A model generated the notes under the pieces. It ran no database searches. It was given only the letters and a program-made list of their open reading frames with translations, and was not told the origin of the DNA. 64,000 nucleotides of DNA from NCBI GenBank assembly GCA_018824085.1, contig JAHJHI010000001.1, forward strand, positions 1 to 64,000. The letters run 5' to 3'. Source of the DNA: Gammaproteobacteria bacterium. Its GTDB lineage: Bacteria > Pseudomonadota > Gammaproteobacteria > Burkholderiales > Rhodocyclaceae. Made by a program: the position numbers and the translations under genes. Shown here in pieces: positions 18,680-29,300 of the stretch; within the stretch, counting starts at the first letter, position 1; each line of letters starts with the position of its first letter.

Positions 18680-21489
18680 GCGTGCTGCTCCTTGCTCGCC
18701 GCGCCCAGCACCGACAGTGTCAGCAAGGTGGCTCCGACGACGGTGATATAGACGCCCAGATCGAACATCGCCGCGCTGGCGAGCGGGATGTCGCCCAGCA
18801 CCGGCACGTGCGGATGTCCGTGCGCGCTGGTCAGGAACGGGCGGCCGAACAGGAATGCCGCGATGCCGGTCAGGCCGGCGATCGACAGGCCGCTGCCTAT
18901 CCAGCGCGTGAAGCGGCGGCCGGCTGCGCCATGCAGCAGCATTTCCGCGCGCGCCTGGCCGAGTGCCATGTACTGCAGCACCAGCGCCACGGCCGTGATC
19001 AGGCCGGCGATGAAGCCGCCGCCCGGCATGTTGTGGCCGCGCCAGAAAATGTAGGCCGACACGATGAGCGCCAGCGGCAGCACGAGGCGGGCGGCAAAAC
19101 GCAGCAATAGCGGCTGCTGTTCGAACTGCCAGGAACGCCCCTGTTCATCGGCCGCCGGGCGGCGCGTGCGGAAACCGTCCAGCAGCGCCAGCACGCCGAC
19201 CGCAGCGATGCCGAGCACGGTGATTTCGCCGAAGGTGTCGTAGCCGCGGAAGTCCACCAGGATGACGTTCACCACATTGGTGCCGCCCCCCTCGCTCAAC
19301 GCCTTGTCCAGGAAGAACCAGGAAATCGACTCGTGATTGCGGGTCAGCATGAGCCAGGCAAAACCGGCGATGCCACCGCCCGCGGCGAGCGCCAGCACGG
19401 CGTCGCGGCCACGGCGCAGCGCGCCGGACTCAAGCGGAGAGCGTTGCGGCAAGAGCGCCAGGCCCATCAGCAGGATGACCGTCGACACCACCTCGACCGA
19501 CAGCTGGGTCAGCGCGAGATCCGGAGCCGACAGCGCGACGAAGGTGAGCGCGGTGACCAGTCCGACGACACCGGTCAGCACCAGCGCCTGGAAGCGCCTG
19601 TGGTGCGTGAGCACCAGCACGGTCGCGCTGACCAGCAGCAGCGCCCACAGCGCGAGTGCGAGCGGCGGCGCAGGCATCAGCGCGCGCGTGCCGGCCCCCG
19701 GCAGGCTGTCGGCCATGTAGAAGGGCGCGCCGGCGAGCAGCACGGTCAGCGCCACCATCAGCGCCATGGAGCGCTGCAGCGAGCCGTTCTCGATGCGTGA
19801 CGTGAGACGGCCGGCAAACGCGAACAATCGTTCGACCATGCAGGTGAACGTTGCCTTGCCGGACCAGCCGCGCGGCGTGTAGTCGTGCAGGCTGAGCGGC
19901 CGCAGCAAGGCCACGTACAGCCCGATGCCGGCCACCACGGCGATGGCGCTCATCAGCAGCGGCAGGTTCAGGCCGTGCCAGATCGCGAGGTGATACGCCG
20001 GCGGCGCGGTACCCAGCATGGCCGATGCGGCGGCCTGCACCAGCGGGCCGTAGGTCAGCGCCGGCAGCACGCCGACGACGACGCACAGCACGGCGAGCAG
20101 CGCCACCGGCGCCAGCATGCCGAGCGGCGGATCGTGCGGATGCGCGTGCGGCAATTCCTTCGGCGGGCCATTGAAGAACACGTCGTGCACGAAGCGCACC
20201 GAATAGGCCATCGAGAACACCCCGCCCAGCGCGGCCACGACCGGCACCGCGGCGCCCCAGAACATGCTCGCCTCGACCGCCTCGTGGAAGAACATTTCCT
20301 TCGACAGGAAACCGTTGAACAGCGGAATGCCCGCCATCGACGCGGCAGCCGTCATGGCGAACGTGGCCGTCCAGGGCATCAGCCGCAGCAGGCCGCCCAG
20401 ACGTCGCAAATCGCGCGTGCCGGTTTCATGGTCGATGATGCCGGCGCTCATGAACAGCGCCGCCTTGAAGGTGGCGTGGTTGAGCACGTGAAACACCGCC
20501 GCCACGGCCGACAGCGGCGAATTCAGCCCGATCAGGAAGGTGATCAGGCCGAGATGGCTGATCGTCGAATACGCCAGCAGCGCCTTCAGGTCATGGCGGA
20601 AAATCGCGACCCACGCGGCGAAGGCCATCGTGGCCAGGCCGAAACTCGCGACGATGCCCTCGAACAGTCCGGTGCCGCCGAGCGCCGGATACAGGCGCGC
20701 CATCAGGAACACGCCCGCCTTAACCATGGTGGCCGAGTGCAGGTAGGCGGACACCGGCGTCGGCGCCGCCATCGCTTCCGGCAGCCAGAAATGGAAGGGC
20801 ACCTGCGCACTCTTGGTGAAGCAGCCGACCAGCACGAGCACCAGCATCAGCGGGTACATCGGGTCCGCCTTGATGACGTCGCCGCGCGTGAGCAGCTCGC
20901 TCAGCTCATAGGTGCCGGCAATCTGGCCGAGCAGCACGAAGCCGGCCAGCATGACCAGCCCGCCGCCGCCGGTGATTGCCAGCGCCATGCGCGCGCCGTC
21001 GCGCGCGTCGGCGCGGTGGCCCCAGTAGCCGACCAGCAGGAAGGATGACACGCTGGTCAGCTCCCAGAACACGACCAGCAGCATGATGTTGTCCGACATG
21101 ACGACACCCAGCATGGCGGCCATGAACAGCATGAGCAGCGTGTAGAACTTGCCGGCGGGGTCCGCCTCGCCCAGATAGAAATGGGCGTAGATGACGATGA
21201 GCAGGCCGATGCCGGTGATCAGCAGCGCGAACAGCAGCGCCAGCCCGTCGAGTCGCCAGCCGATCGACAAGCCGAGCGACGGCACCCAGTCGGTATGCGC
21301 GAGCAGCGTCTGACCGGCCATCACCTGCGGGGCGAGCGACAGCAGCAGCGACAGCGCCAGCAGCGTCACCGCACCGGCGGCGAACGCCGTCAGCGTGCGT
21401 CGGGCGGCCGAATTGTCACGACCGAAGGAAAAACATAGCAGCGTGCCGGCCACGAGGGGCAACAGCACAATTGTCGCAAGTGGATTCAT
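18676..21489 (-). CDS. mrpA: Na+/H+ antiporter subunit A (fused A/B)
   Basis: 937-aa multi-TM; VFWELTSVSSFLLVGYW, KSAQVPFHFWLPEAMAAPTPVSAYLHSATMVKAG; MrpB-like C-term FIFWRGHNMPGGGFIAGL. Confidence 0.92.
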   Translation of the reverse strand: MNPLATIVLLPLVAGTLLCFSFGRDNSAARRTLTAFAAGAVTLLALSLLLSLAPQVMAGQTLLAHTDWVPSLGLSIGWRLDGLALLFALLITGIGLLIVIYAHFYLGEADPAGKFYTLLMLFMAAMLGVVMSDNIMLLVVFWELTSVSSFLLVGYWGHRADARDGARMALAITGGGGLVMLAGFVLLGQIAGTYELSELLTRGDVIKADPMYPLMLVLVLVGCFTKSAQVPFHFWLPEAMAAPTPVSAYLHSATMVKAGVFLMARLYPALGGTGLFEGIVASFGLATMAFAAWVAIFRHDLKALLAYSTISHLGLITFLIGLNSPLSAVAAVFHVLNHATFKAALFMSAGIIDHETGTRDLRRLGGLLRLMPWTATFAMTAAASMAGIPLFNGFLSKEMFFHEAVEASMFWGAAVPVVAALGGVFSMAYSVRFVHDVFFNGPPKELPHAHPHDPPLGMLAPVALLAVLCVVVGVLPALTYGPLVQAAASAMLGTAPPAYHLAIWHGLNLPLLMSAIAVVAGIGLYVALLRPLSLHDYTPRGWSGKATFTCMVERLFAFAGRLTSRIENGSLQRSMALMVALTVLLAGAPFYMADSLPGAGTRALMPAPPLALALWALLLVSATVLVLTHHRRFQALVLTGVVGLVTALTFVALSAPDLALTQLSVEVVSTVILLMGLALLPQRSPLESGALRRGRDAVLALAAGGGIAGFAWLMLTRNHESISWFFLDKALSEGGGTNVVNVILVDFRGYDTFGEITVLGIAAVGVLALLDGFRTRRPAADEQGRSWQFEQQPLLLRFAARLVLPLALIVSAYIFWRGHNMPGGGFIAGLITAVALVLQYMALGQARAEMLLHGAAGRRFTRWIGSGLSIAGLTGIAAFLFGRPFLTSAHGHPHVPVLGDIPLASAAMFDLGVYITVVGATLLTLSVLGAASKEQHA

Positions 21490-21715
21490 GGGGCCTGCTG
21501 GCTTCAGGGTGCGTCAAACGGGCCGAAGGATAACCCGATTACCGGCCGGTGCCGGGCATTGCAGCGCCCGGGCGGTATGGCGGGCGACTGTTGCACGGCT
21601 GGCTGACGGGTTGCTGACCGGCGTTCACTTTCATGGTTCCGGCCGACGCGAGCGGAGAGGCGGGGATTGACGCGCGCAGGCGGTAACATCCGGCATCACC
21701 GCCCACCACGGCCCA

Positions 21716-22987
21716 GTGCCGTTGCGCTCAGTCATGCCGCCGTCCGCCGAAAACCCGACAACCGCCCGCCCCGACCTGCCGCTGCGTCCGCTCGACGAGA
21801 TCGCCGTACCCGAAGCGCTCGACGGGCACGACGGCGTGAACCGCGCAGACCGGGTACGCCTGCAGATCGGCGCCGGCAACGACGTGGACGCGATCCGCTG
21901 CTTTCTCGCCGAATATGACCGCTCGCCCGGCACGCACCGCATTTACCAGCGCGAGTGCGAACGCCTGCTGCTGTGGTCGCTCATCGAATGCGGCAAGCCG
22001 CTGTCCAGCCTGAACCGCCAGGATTTCGAAGGCTATTTGCACTTTCTGGCCGACCCGCAGCCCGCCGCGCTGTGGTGCGGTCCCAAGGTGGCGCGCGTGA
22101 AGGCGCAATGGCGCCCCTTCGTCGGCCCGCTGTCGGACGCCGCCGTGCTGACGGCGATCGCCGCGATCAATTCCCTGATGGCCTATCTGGTGGATGCCGG
22201 CTACCTCGCCGGCAATCCGCTCGGCCTCATCCGCCAGCGCCGGCGCAAGCTCGCCAGTGCCAACGCCGGGCCGGCGCAGGTCATCGCGCAGACCGAGGAA
22301 ATGCTGAAGGTCGAGCGTTTCCTCGACGCGGAAATGTGGCAGGCGGTCACGCGGGCAATCGAGGCGATGCCGCGCGACAGCGCGGTCGCCTGCGACGAAT
22401 ACGAGCGCGCGCGCTTCGTTGCCGCGCTGCTTTACATGCTGGCGCCGCGCGCCGGCGAACTCGAGTCGCACCGCATGAACAGCTTTCGTGAAGAGCGCGG
22501 CCGCTGGTGGTGGCATGTCGTCGGCAAGGGCGGCAAGCAGGCCCGCGTGCCGGTGGCCGACGACATGGTTCACGCGCTGGTTCGCTATCGCAAGCATCTC
22601 GGCCTGTCGGCCATGCCCCGGCGCAATGACCTGACGCCGCTGCTGGTGTCGCTCAAGGACCGCAGCCCGATCACCGCGCGCCGGCTCAACCAGATTCTGA
22701 AGAAGATCTTCTGCGCCGCGGCCGGACTGCTGCCGGAGGAATCCGAGCACAAGCGCGAAAAGCTGCGTGCCGCGTCGGCCCACTGGGGACGTCATACCGG
22801 CATCACGGCCAAGCTCGACAGCGGCATGAACGAACGCTATGTCCAGAAGGACGCCCGCCACACCGACGCCCGCACGACACAGCGCTACATCCACGAAGAA
22901 GAGGAGCGCTGGCACGACGAGGCACAGAAGCAGCAATTGCCCTGGGCCACGCCGAACGACACGGACGGCAAACGCGGGGCGGACTGA
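21716..22987 (+). CDS. Tyrosine recombinase/phage-type integrase
   Basis: Catalytic-type motifs LAPRAGELESHRM, GKGGKQARVPV, SAHWGRHTGIT, KDARHTDARTTQRYIH. Confidence 0.88.
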   Translation: MPLRSVMPPSAENPTTARPDLPLRPLDEIAVPEALDGHDGVNRADRVRLQIGAGNDVDAIRCFLAEYDRSPGTHRIYQRECERLLLWSLIECGKPLSSLNRQDFEGYLHFLADPQPAALWCGPKVARVKAQWRPFVGPLSDAAVLTAIAAINSLMAYLVDAGYLAGNPLGLIRQRRRKLASANAGPAQVIAQTEEMLKVERFLDAEMWQAVTRAIEAMPRDSAVACDEYERARFVAALLYMLAPRAGELESHRMNSFREERGRWWWHVVGKGGKQARVPVADDMVHALVRYRKHLGLSAMPRRNDLTPLLVSLKDRSPITARRLNQILKKIFCAAAGLLPEESEHKREKLRAASAHWGRHTGITAKLDSGMNERYVQKDARHTDARTTQRYIHEEEERWHDEAQKQQLPWATPNDTDGKRGAD

Positions 22988-23139
22988 CCGAATGTTTTTT
23001 CCGGTGCCGAAGTAAGCAAATGGCACGCCCCCGGGTCTGGTGTCCGGAGAGCGCAATGCGAAGGCCCGAGGGCCCGCAGATGCTGTTCTCGCCAGACCGT
23101 ATTCCGGGCGTCTTGCCCCTCACTCAGGAGAGTACTCAC

Positions 23140-23430
23140 ATGTCCAAGTTCAATTTCGGCGCTTCCGTCGCCGCCGCTGCCGCCGCTCTCGCCCTGTCGG
23201 GCTCCGTGTTTGCCGGTGACATGCCCGCCGGCAGCAAGGGCGCCGCCGTCGGCGCCAGCGACAAGGTGCATTGCTACGGCCTGCACGCCTGCAAGGGCAA
23301 CAGCGACTGCGCAACCGCCGAGCACGGCTGCAAGGGCCAGAACGCCTGCAAGGGCCACGGCTTCAAGGCCACCTCGGCCAAGGAATGCCTGACCCAGGGC
23401 GGCACCATCGGCGACATCGCCGCGAAGTAA
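23140..23430 (+). CDS. bufA2: Bufferin-type (BufA2-like) Cys-rich metallophore RiPP precursor
   Basis: Signal peptide [10 protein letters not shown] then [33 protein letters not shown]...KECLTQGG (6 Cys); followed by MNIO and DUF2063 genes. Confidence 0.85.
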   Translation: MSKFNFGASVAAAAAALALSGSVFAGDMPAGSKGAAVGASDKVHCYGLHACKGNSDCATAEHGCKGQNACKGHGFKATSAKECLTQGGTIGDIAAK

Positions 23431-23485
23431 TCGTGTTGTGCCGCGCGGCGCCCGATGCGCCGCGCGGATCCTGATGAGGCCATGC

Positions 23486-24337
23486 ATGCAAGCACTGACC
23501 CGCCCCTCCCCCGGTTTCGGGCTCGGCCTGCGCCCGCCGCACTACGCCGCGCTGCTTGAAACCCGCGCGCCGCTGGAGTGGCTTGAAATCATTTCCGAAA
23601 ACTTCATGGTCGACGGCGGCAAGCCGATGGCCATGCTCGATCGCCTGCGCGCCGACTATCCGATGGCGATGCACGGCGTCGCACTGTCGATCGGCGCCGA
23701 CGAAGACATCGATCGCGACTACATCGCGCGACTGAAGACGCTGGCGGCACGCGTCGATCCGCTGTGGATTTCCGACCATCTGTGCTGGACCGGCATCCAG
23801 GGCCGCAACGCCCACGACCTGCTGCCGCTGCCCTATACGGAAGAGGCGGCACGCCTGCTGGTGCGCAAGATCGGTCAGGTGCAACACGAGCTCGGACGCC
23901 GCCTGGTGCTGGAGAACGTGTCCAGCTACCTCACCTATGGCGTGTCGAGCAGCACGGAATGGGACTTCATCCGCGAAGTCGCCGACGAGGCTGACTGCCT
24001 GCTGCTGCTCGACGTGAACAACGTCTATGTCAGCAGCGTCAATCACGGTTTCGACCCGATCGACTATCTGCAGGCCCTGCCGGCCCGGCGCGTGCAGCAG
24101 ATCCATCTGGCGGGCCATTCCACGCACGAAGACCACCTTGTCGACACGCATGACCATCCGGTATGCGAGGACGTGTGGGCGCTCTACGACGTCGCCTGCG
24201 GCATGTTCGGCCCGGTGGCGACGATGATCGAACGTGACGACAACATTCCCGAACTGCCCGAACTGCTGAACGAACTGGCGCGTGCGCGCACCATTGCCGC
24301 GCTCGCTGCCGGCGCCGGAACGCGGGCCGTCGCATGA
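23486..24337 (+). CDS. bufB: Multinuclear non-heme iron oxygenase (MNIO/DUF692), BufB-like
   Basis: [32 protein letters not shown]...[12 protein letters not shown]...ENVSSYLTY...[13 protein letters not shown]...HLAGH. Confidence 0.9.
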   Translation: MQALTRPSPGFGLGLRPPHYAALLETRAPLEWLEIISENFMVDGGKPMAMLDRLRADYPMAMHGVALSIGADEDIDRDYIARLKTLAARVDPLWISDHLCWTGIQGRNAHDLLPLPYTEEAARLLVRKIGQVQHELGRRLVLENVSSYLTYGVSSSTEWDFIREVADEADCLLLLDVNNVYVSSVNHGFDPIDYLQALPARRVQQIHLAGHSTHEDHLVDTHDHPVCEDVWALYDVACGMFGPVATMIERDDNIPELPELLNELARARTIAALAAGAGTRAVA

Positions 24338-25104
24338 GCGCGCTCAGGCCGATGCAGCAGCTGTTCATGGACTATCTGCATGATCGTCCGAACCATTTTC
24401 TCGACACGCTGGCCGACACCGGCGGCCTCGCCCGCGACGCACGCGCCAACATCTATTTCAACGCCTACCGCGTGCGCCTGCTCGACACGCTGAAGGACAG
24501 CTTCGACAAGACGTGGAGCTGGCTCGGCGACGAGCGCTTCGAGGATGCCGCGCTGCGCTACATCGCGCAGCACCCGCCGACGCATTTCAGCCTGCGCCCG
24601 TATGGCGACCGCTTCGCCGACTGGCTGCAGTCCGCCATGCCGGACGACGCCGAAGTCGCCGAACTGGCCCGGCTGGACTGGGCACTGCGCAACGCCTTCG
24701 ACGGTGCCGACGCTTCAGCGCTGACCGGTGACACGCTGGCCGGCTTCGGCGACGACGACTGGGCGCAGGTCGTGTTCAGGCCGCATCCGACAACGCAGTT
24801 GCTGCCGCTGACGCACAACACGATCGCGTTGTGGCACGCGATGGATCGCGAAGACACGCCGCCGCCGGCGCATCGCCTCGCGCGCCCGGCAACGCTGCTG
24901 GTATGGCGCAAGGGGCTGCAGCCGCATTTCAGGTCGATCGACGATGCGGAAGCACACATGCTGCACGCGATGCTGCGCGGCGAGCGCTTTGCCGACGCCT
25001 GCGAAAGCCTCGCCGGAACGCTGCCCGGCGACAGCGACCTGCAGTCGCTCGTCGGCGCCTTCATCGCGCGCTGGCTGGAAGAGGAACTGCTGCAGGCGCC
25101 CTGA
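24334..25104 (+). CDS. bufC: DUF2063 putative DNA-binding/RiPP recognition partner, BufC-like
   Basis: [47 protein letters not shown]; 4-nt overlap with MNIO gene. Confidence 0.88.
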   Translation: MSALRPMQQLFMDYLHDRPNHFLDTLADTGGLARDARANIYFNAYRVRLLDTLKDSFDKTWSWLGDERFEDAALRYIAQHPPTHFSLRPYGDRFADWLQSAMPDDAEVAELARLDWALRNAFDGADASALTGDTLAGFGDDDWAQVVFRPHPTTQLLPLTHNTIALWHAMDREDTPPPAHRLARPATLLVWRKGLQPHFRSIDDAEAHMLHAMLRGERFADACESLAGTLPGDSDLQSLVGAFIARWLEEELLQAP

Positions 25105-25116
25105 AGCGCGCGAGCC

Positions 25117-26088
25117 TCAGTCGCCGCGCGTCAGGGTGCCCGCGCGGTCCAGGCTGGCGCGGCATTCATCCACCATGCGCGCAATCAGTTCGGCGCAGCT
25201 GGGTACGTCGCGGATCAGCCCGATCACCTGACCGGCGGTGATCACGCCGCCATTCACCTCGCCCTGCGCCAGCGCCGCCGCACCGCGCGCGCCGCTGACC
25301 AGCGGGCGGATGTCGTCGAAGGTGCAGCCACGGCTTTCCGCCTCGACCACCGCATCCGACACCGCGTTGCGGAACACGCGCGCCGTGTTGTGCAGGCTGC
25401 GCAGGATGAGCCGCGTGTCGCGCTCGCTCGCATTCACCAGCGCCTGCTTGATGCTGTCGTGGATCGGCGCCTCCTTCGTCACGCAGAAGCGCGTGCCCAT
25501 ATTGACCCCCTCGGCGCCCAGCGCCAGCGCCGCCGCCATGCCGCGGCCGTCGCCGATGCCGCCGGAAGCGATGACCGGAATGTCCAGCGCCTGCGCCGTG
25601 ATCGGAATCAGCACCAGGCCCGGCACGTCGTCCTCACCCGGATGGCCGGCGCACTCGAAGCCGTCGATGCTCACGATATCCACGCCCTTCTTCTGCGCCG
25701 ACAGCGCATGCCGCACCGCCACGCACTTGTGGATGATGGTCGCGCCTCGCGCCTTCGCCTTGGCGATGAAAGCCTCCGGATTGTTGCCCGCCGTTTCGAT
25801 GATGCGGACGCCCGAATCCAGCATCGCGTCGAGATAGGCCTCGTAAGGCGGCGGCTTGATCGCCGGCAGGATGGTCAGATTCACGCCGAAAGGCTGATCC
25901 GTCATGTCGCGACAGCGCGCAATCTCCGCCAACAGCGCCTCCGGCGTCGGCTGCGTCAGCGCCGTCAGAATGCCCAGCCCGCCGGCATTCGACACCGCAG
26001 AAACCAGCTCCGCCCGACCCACCCACATCATCCCGCCCTGCACGATGGGGTAGCGGATGCCCAGAAGTTCGGTGATGCGCGTTTTCAT
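25117..26088 (-). CDS. Nitronate monooxygenase (2-nitropropane dioxygenase family)
   Basis: ELLGIRYPIVQGGMMWVGRAELVSAVSNAGGLG...IASGGIGDGRGMAAALALGAEGVNMGTRF. Confidence 0.92.
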   Translation of the reverse strand: MKTRITELLGIRYPIVQGGMMWVGRAELVSAVSNAGGLGILTALTQPTPEALLAEIARCRDMTDQPFGVNLTILPAIKPPPYEAYLDAMLDSGVRIIETAGNNPEAFIAKAKARGATIIHKCVAVRHALSAQKKGVDIVSIDGFECAGHPGEDDVPGLVLIPITAQALDIPVIASGGIGDGRGMAAALALGAEGVNMGTRFCVTKEAPIHDSIKQALVNASERDTRLILRSLHNTARVFRNAVSDAVVEAESRGCTFDDIRPLVSGARGAAALAQGEVNGGVITAGQVIGLIRDVPSCAELIARMVDECRASLDRAGTLTRGD

Positions 26089-26387
26089 GCCTTGTGTCCG
26101 GTGAAGAGGAACAGAGGGTGATGATGCGCCAGCGGGGTGGAGACAGGGCGTTTGAAACGGTCCGAAAAGTCACTGGCAGGTCACGAGCAGCGCACGAAGA
26201 AGCGGTTCAGGTGGAATCGACCAAGGGCCGATATCCGAGTAGCGCTGTTCCAAGCTCACGTAGCTAAACCTCAACGCCTTAGGACTCTTTTGGCCACGCA
26301 CCGGAAATCAGGAAAAGTAGCAGGACGATTCGGTGCGGGAGTCTGCCTCAAAACCCATGGCACGAGCAGGGAGGTTAAGGCTGCCTG

Positions 26388-29300
26388 TCAGGTGGTTGCT
26401 TCTGACCGAATCTCATCTGGCCCATCAGGTCCATCTTGGAGGACGTCATCTTTTGGAAACGCCACCACCCTCCTCGACTCAACGTGAATACTGGTAACCG
26501 GAGCGTCCACACTGCTAGGCTGAATGCCATGTGCGGCAAGCGTGTCGACGAGGTCTCGAACAACGTCATCCTTGTGAAGCACAAAGGTTGATGCAAAGCA
26601 GCGCCAGAATCGCCACCCGGCTCTTTCCAATATACGCTGCCGGCGCATATCGCTATCCCACTGGTCAGGGCCGTGATACCGATCACCATCGCACTCGATT
26701 GCTAGGCGGCTGTCAGCATCCCCTTCTACAACCATGTCGATTCGGTAGGAGCCGACCGGCACTTGTGGAATTACTCGATAACCACGAGCAACCAAGATGT
26801 CGAAGACTTCCCGTTCAAAGGGCGATTCGCAGCGCTCACGAAGATTCTCCAGTTGCTCCTCGTCCTGGAAGAACGGCGCCTGGAAATGCTGAATGAGATT
26901 TGAGCGCAATTGGTCCGCCTGGCTCAACTCTTCGGCTTGAATACTGCGAACAAGGTACATGCGGTCTCGAGCTCTGGAAGCAGCGACGTTAAAGCGTTGT
27001 GCCACCATATCTTGCGTCTGTGCGTGCGCCTGACCAAGAGAAGCAACCATGGACAAGAACATGATGTCCCGCTCCTTACCTTGGAAGGTGCGTGCGTCAC
27101 CGCAGGTAATTTTGTATTGCGTGACGACCTGCTCGCCAAGCTCATCATTGAGCATCTGCATGACTTTGAGCGCCTGCTCGTTACCCAATAGGGAGACGAC
27201 ACCAATAGTCCGCCCATCAAATGCGCGGTTCTCAACGATGGCCCGGATTTCATCAACAATGAAGCGAGCTTCGGGCAGGTTGATGTCTTTGTTGCGGTAT
27301 CCGTCGGTGACGTAAACATCCACGAGTGGCGGGTCTAGGCGCTCTGAGGCCTTTGGCATCCGTAATGGCTTGAGTTCATGGTTATAGAACTCACGTTTTG
27401 AATACTCGATGATCGGCGCCACGCAGCGGAAATGCTCCCGCAACATCACAGCGCTCTTGGCGAATACCACCTTGAACAAATCATAGATGGACCGCTCTGG
27501 GGTCATCTGAGGCCGGTAGATGTCCACTTGGTTGGCAAGGAAGCGAGTCATCAGATTCCTGATTTTCTCTTCCTCAAGACCAACCCCTTCCGGCGAGACC
27601 TGCTTGTCGTCACCAACAATCAAAACCTTCTTTGCACGCAGAATGGCGGGCAATGCGGTCAGGTCAGATTGGGAGGCCTCATCGATAATAACCAGGTCAA
27701 AGCACCCGAAGCTGGCCGGCAGCGACTCGCAAATACGGTAGTGCGGCATAATCCAGCAAGGAATCGCACCATTAGCCCGCTCAGCAGCGAATCGCGCGTC
27801 CTGGCGGTAACGCCCGGCGCGGATACCGGTGCCTTTCCCAATCTTTTTGATGGCCGACCGGTAGGCCTCCAGAGCCGCCCTAACGTCATGTGTAGCGTTT
27901 TCAGCGAGCTTGAGCCACGTCCGCTTATTGACTGCATCCTGGTAGAGCTTGGCTAGGTCATGCTCTAGGTCCATCCGCAGCTTTGACAGTCGCTTCAATT
28001 CGTGACGGCCGTCAATCTTGTCGACAAAGCTAACTAACCTGCACAGGCGCCATACCTCACGCCAATTGTCCGGCAGCAAAGCATCATGAGCCCCCGGGTG
28101 TGCCTCAGTGCGAAGCTTCAGCGCCCATTTCTGGGCACCGGAGGACTCAATCAACTGGGTAACGTCAGAAATCGTCTTAAGGCTTCCGGCCAAAGAGTGA
28201 ACCCGACGGAGTTCTTCCATCAATTTCGACCACTCAGCCTGAATATCACTGTCAGTGCATTCCTGACTGCCCAACCGCTTGTTAAGAAATTCTCTCAGCT
28301 GCTCAGTAATTGCACCCTCGCAACCAAAAATCGCTTTCATGAAGGACTCCTTGACCACCCAGGTTTCGGCAAGACGATGACGTGTCAGGTGATGTTGGAA
28401 AATACCCTCAACCTCACCAAGCAACTCCTTGGTGTACGGTGTTTGTATGGCTTTCGGCCAGGTTGGCAGCAACGGCTGCACGGCCGTAACCACCTCCAAC
28501 TCATCGGAGATACTGGCTGCAACCTTGTTGTAGAGGTCTATTGCCATGCCAGCAGCAACCAGGCGCTCTGGCTTAGGTTCGAATCTTGGAAGCGAGATTT
28601 CATCCGCCAAAGTGTTCCAACGAACAAGTAGTGCCTTGCTCAACTGCTGGAACTTTATGAACTGCAGCACGTGTTCCCACTCCGACGTTGATTCGGGCTT
28701 TGCACTGACTACTACAACCGCGTCCAAGACCCGCTTCTGCTCGGTTTTTCCGAACATTCCAGCCAGCCCGAATGGCTTTTTTCCTTGTGACAAATTGGTG
28801 ACTGCCTCGACCAACTCACTGTTGGCTTCGAAGCCATCAGACAAAGTCACCGGCTTAGCCAAGAACTGCTTCCGCGTATCCAGCGCGGCAAGGATTTCAT
28901 CCTTAAGTGTCAGGAACAAATCCAGGATTTCGTTCTTTGAACTGCGACGTAGGTATTGCTGCAACCCAGCAGTCCAGGCCTGCTGTGCATTGTCGATTTC
29001 CCGGAGCAACAGCCTGAGATTCGACACCTTAGAGGTGGCCGTCATCGCAGCCTGAACAGTCTCCGGGGTAGTGCTGACAAGGCTTGGAACCACGCCGTCA
29101 GACTCTTGAGCCTTCAACTCACTCAGGCGAGACAGGTCTTGATGAACCTGCAACAGCTTTCCCGTTTCAGGAAAGTCACCAATCTGGGGAACCCGTTTGC
29201 AGAGGTACGCCAAGTCGGGCCCGACAGCGAGTCGTGCTTCGCGCAACGTGGAAATCTCAGCATTCCCAAACTGCGGCTTGTGGCTGGATTCGATGGTCAG

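Noticed and set aside
21490-23139. tRNA or att site for the integrase
   Set aside because: No cloverleaf-like sequence or flanking direct repeats could be seen by eye.
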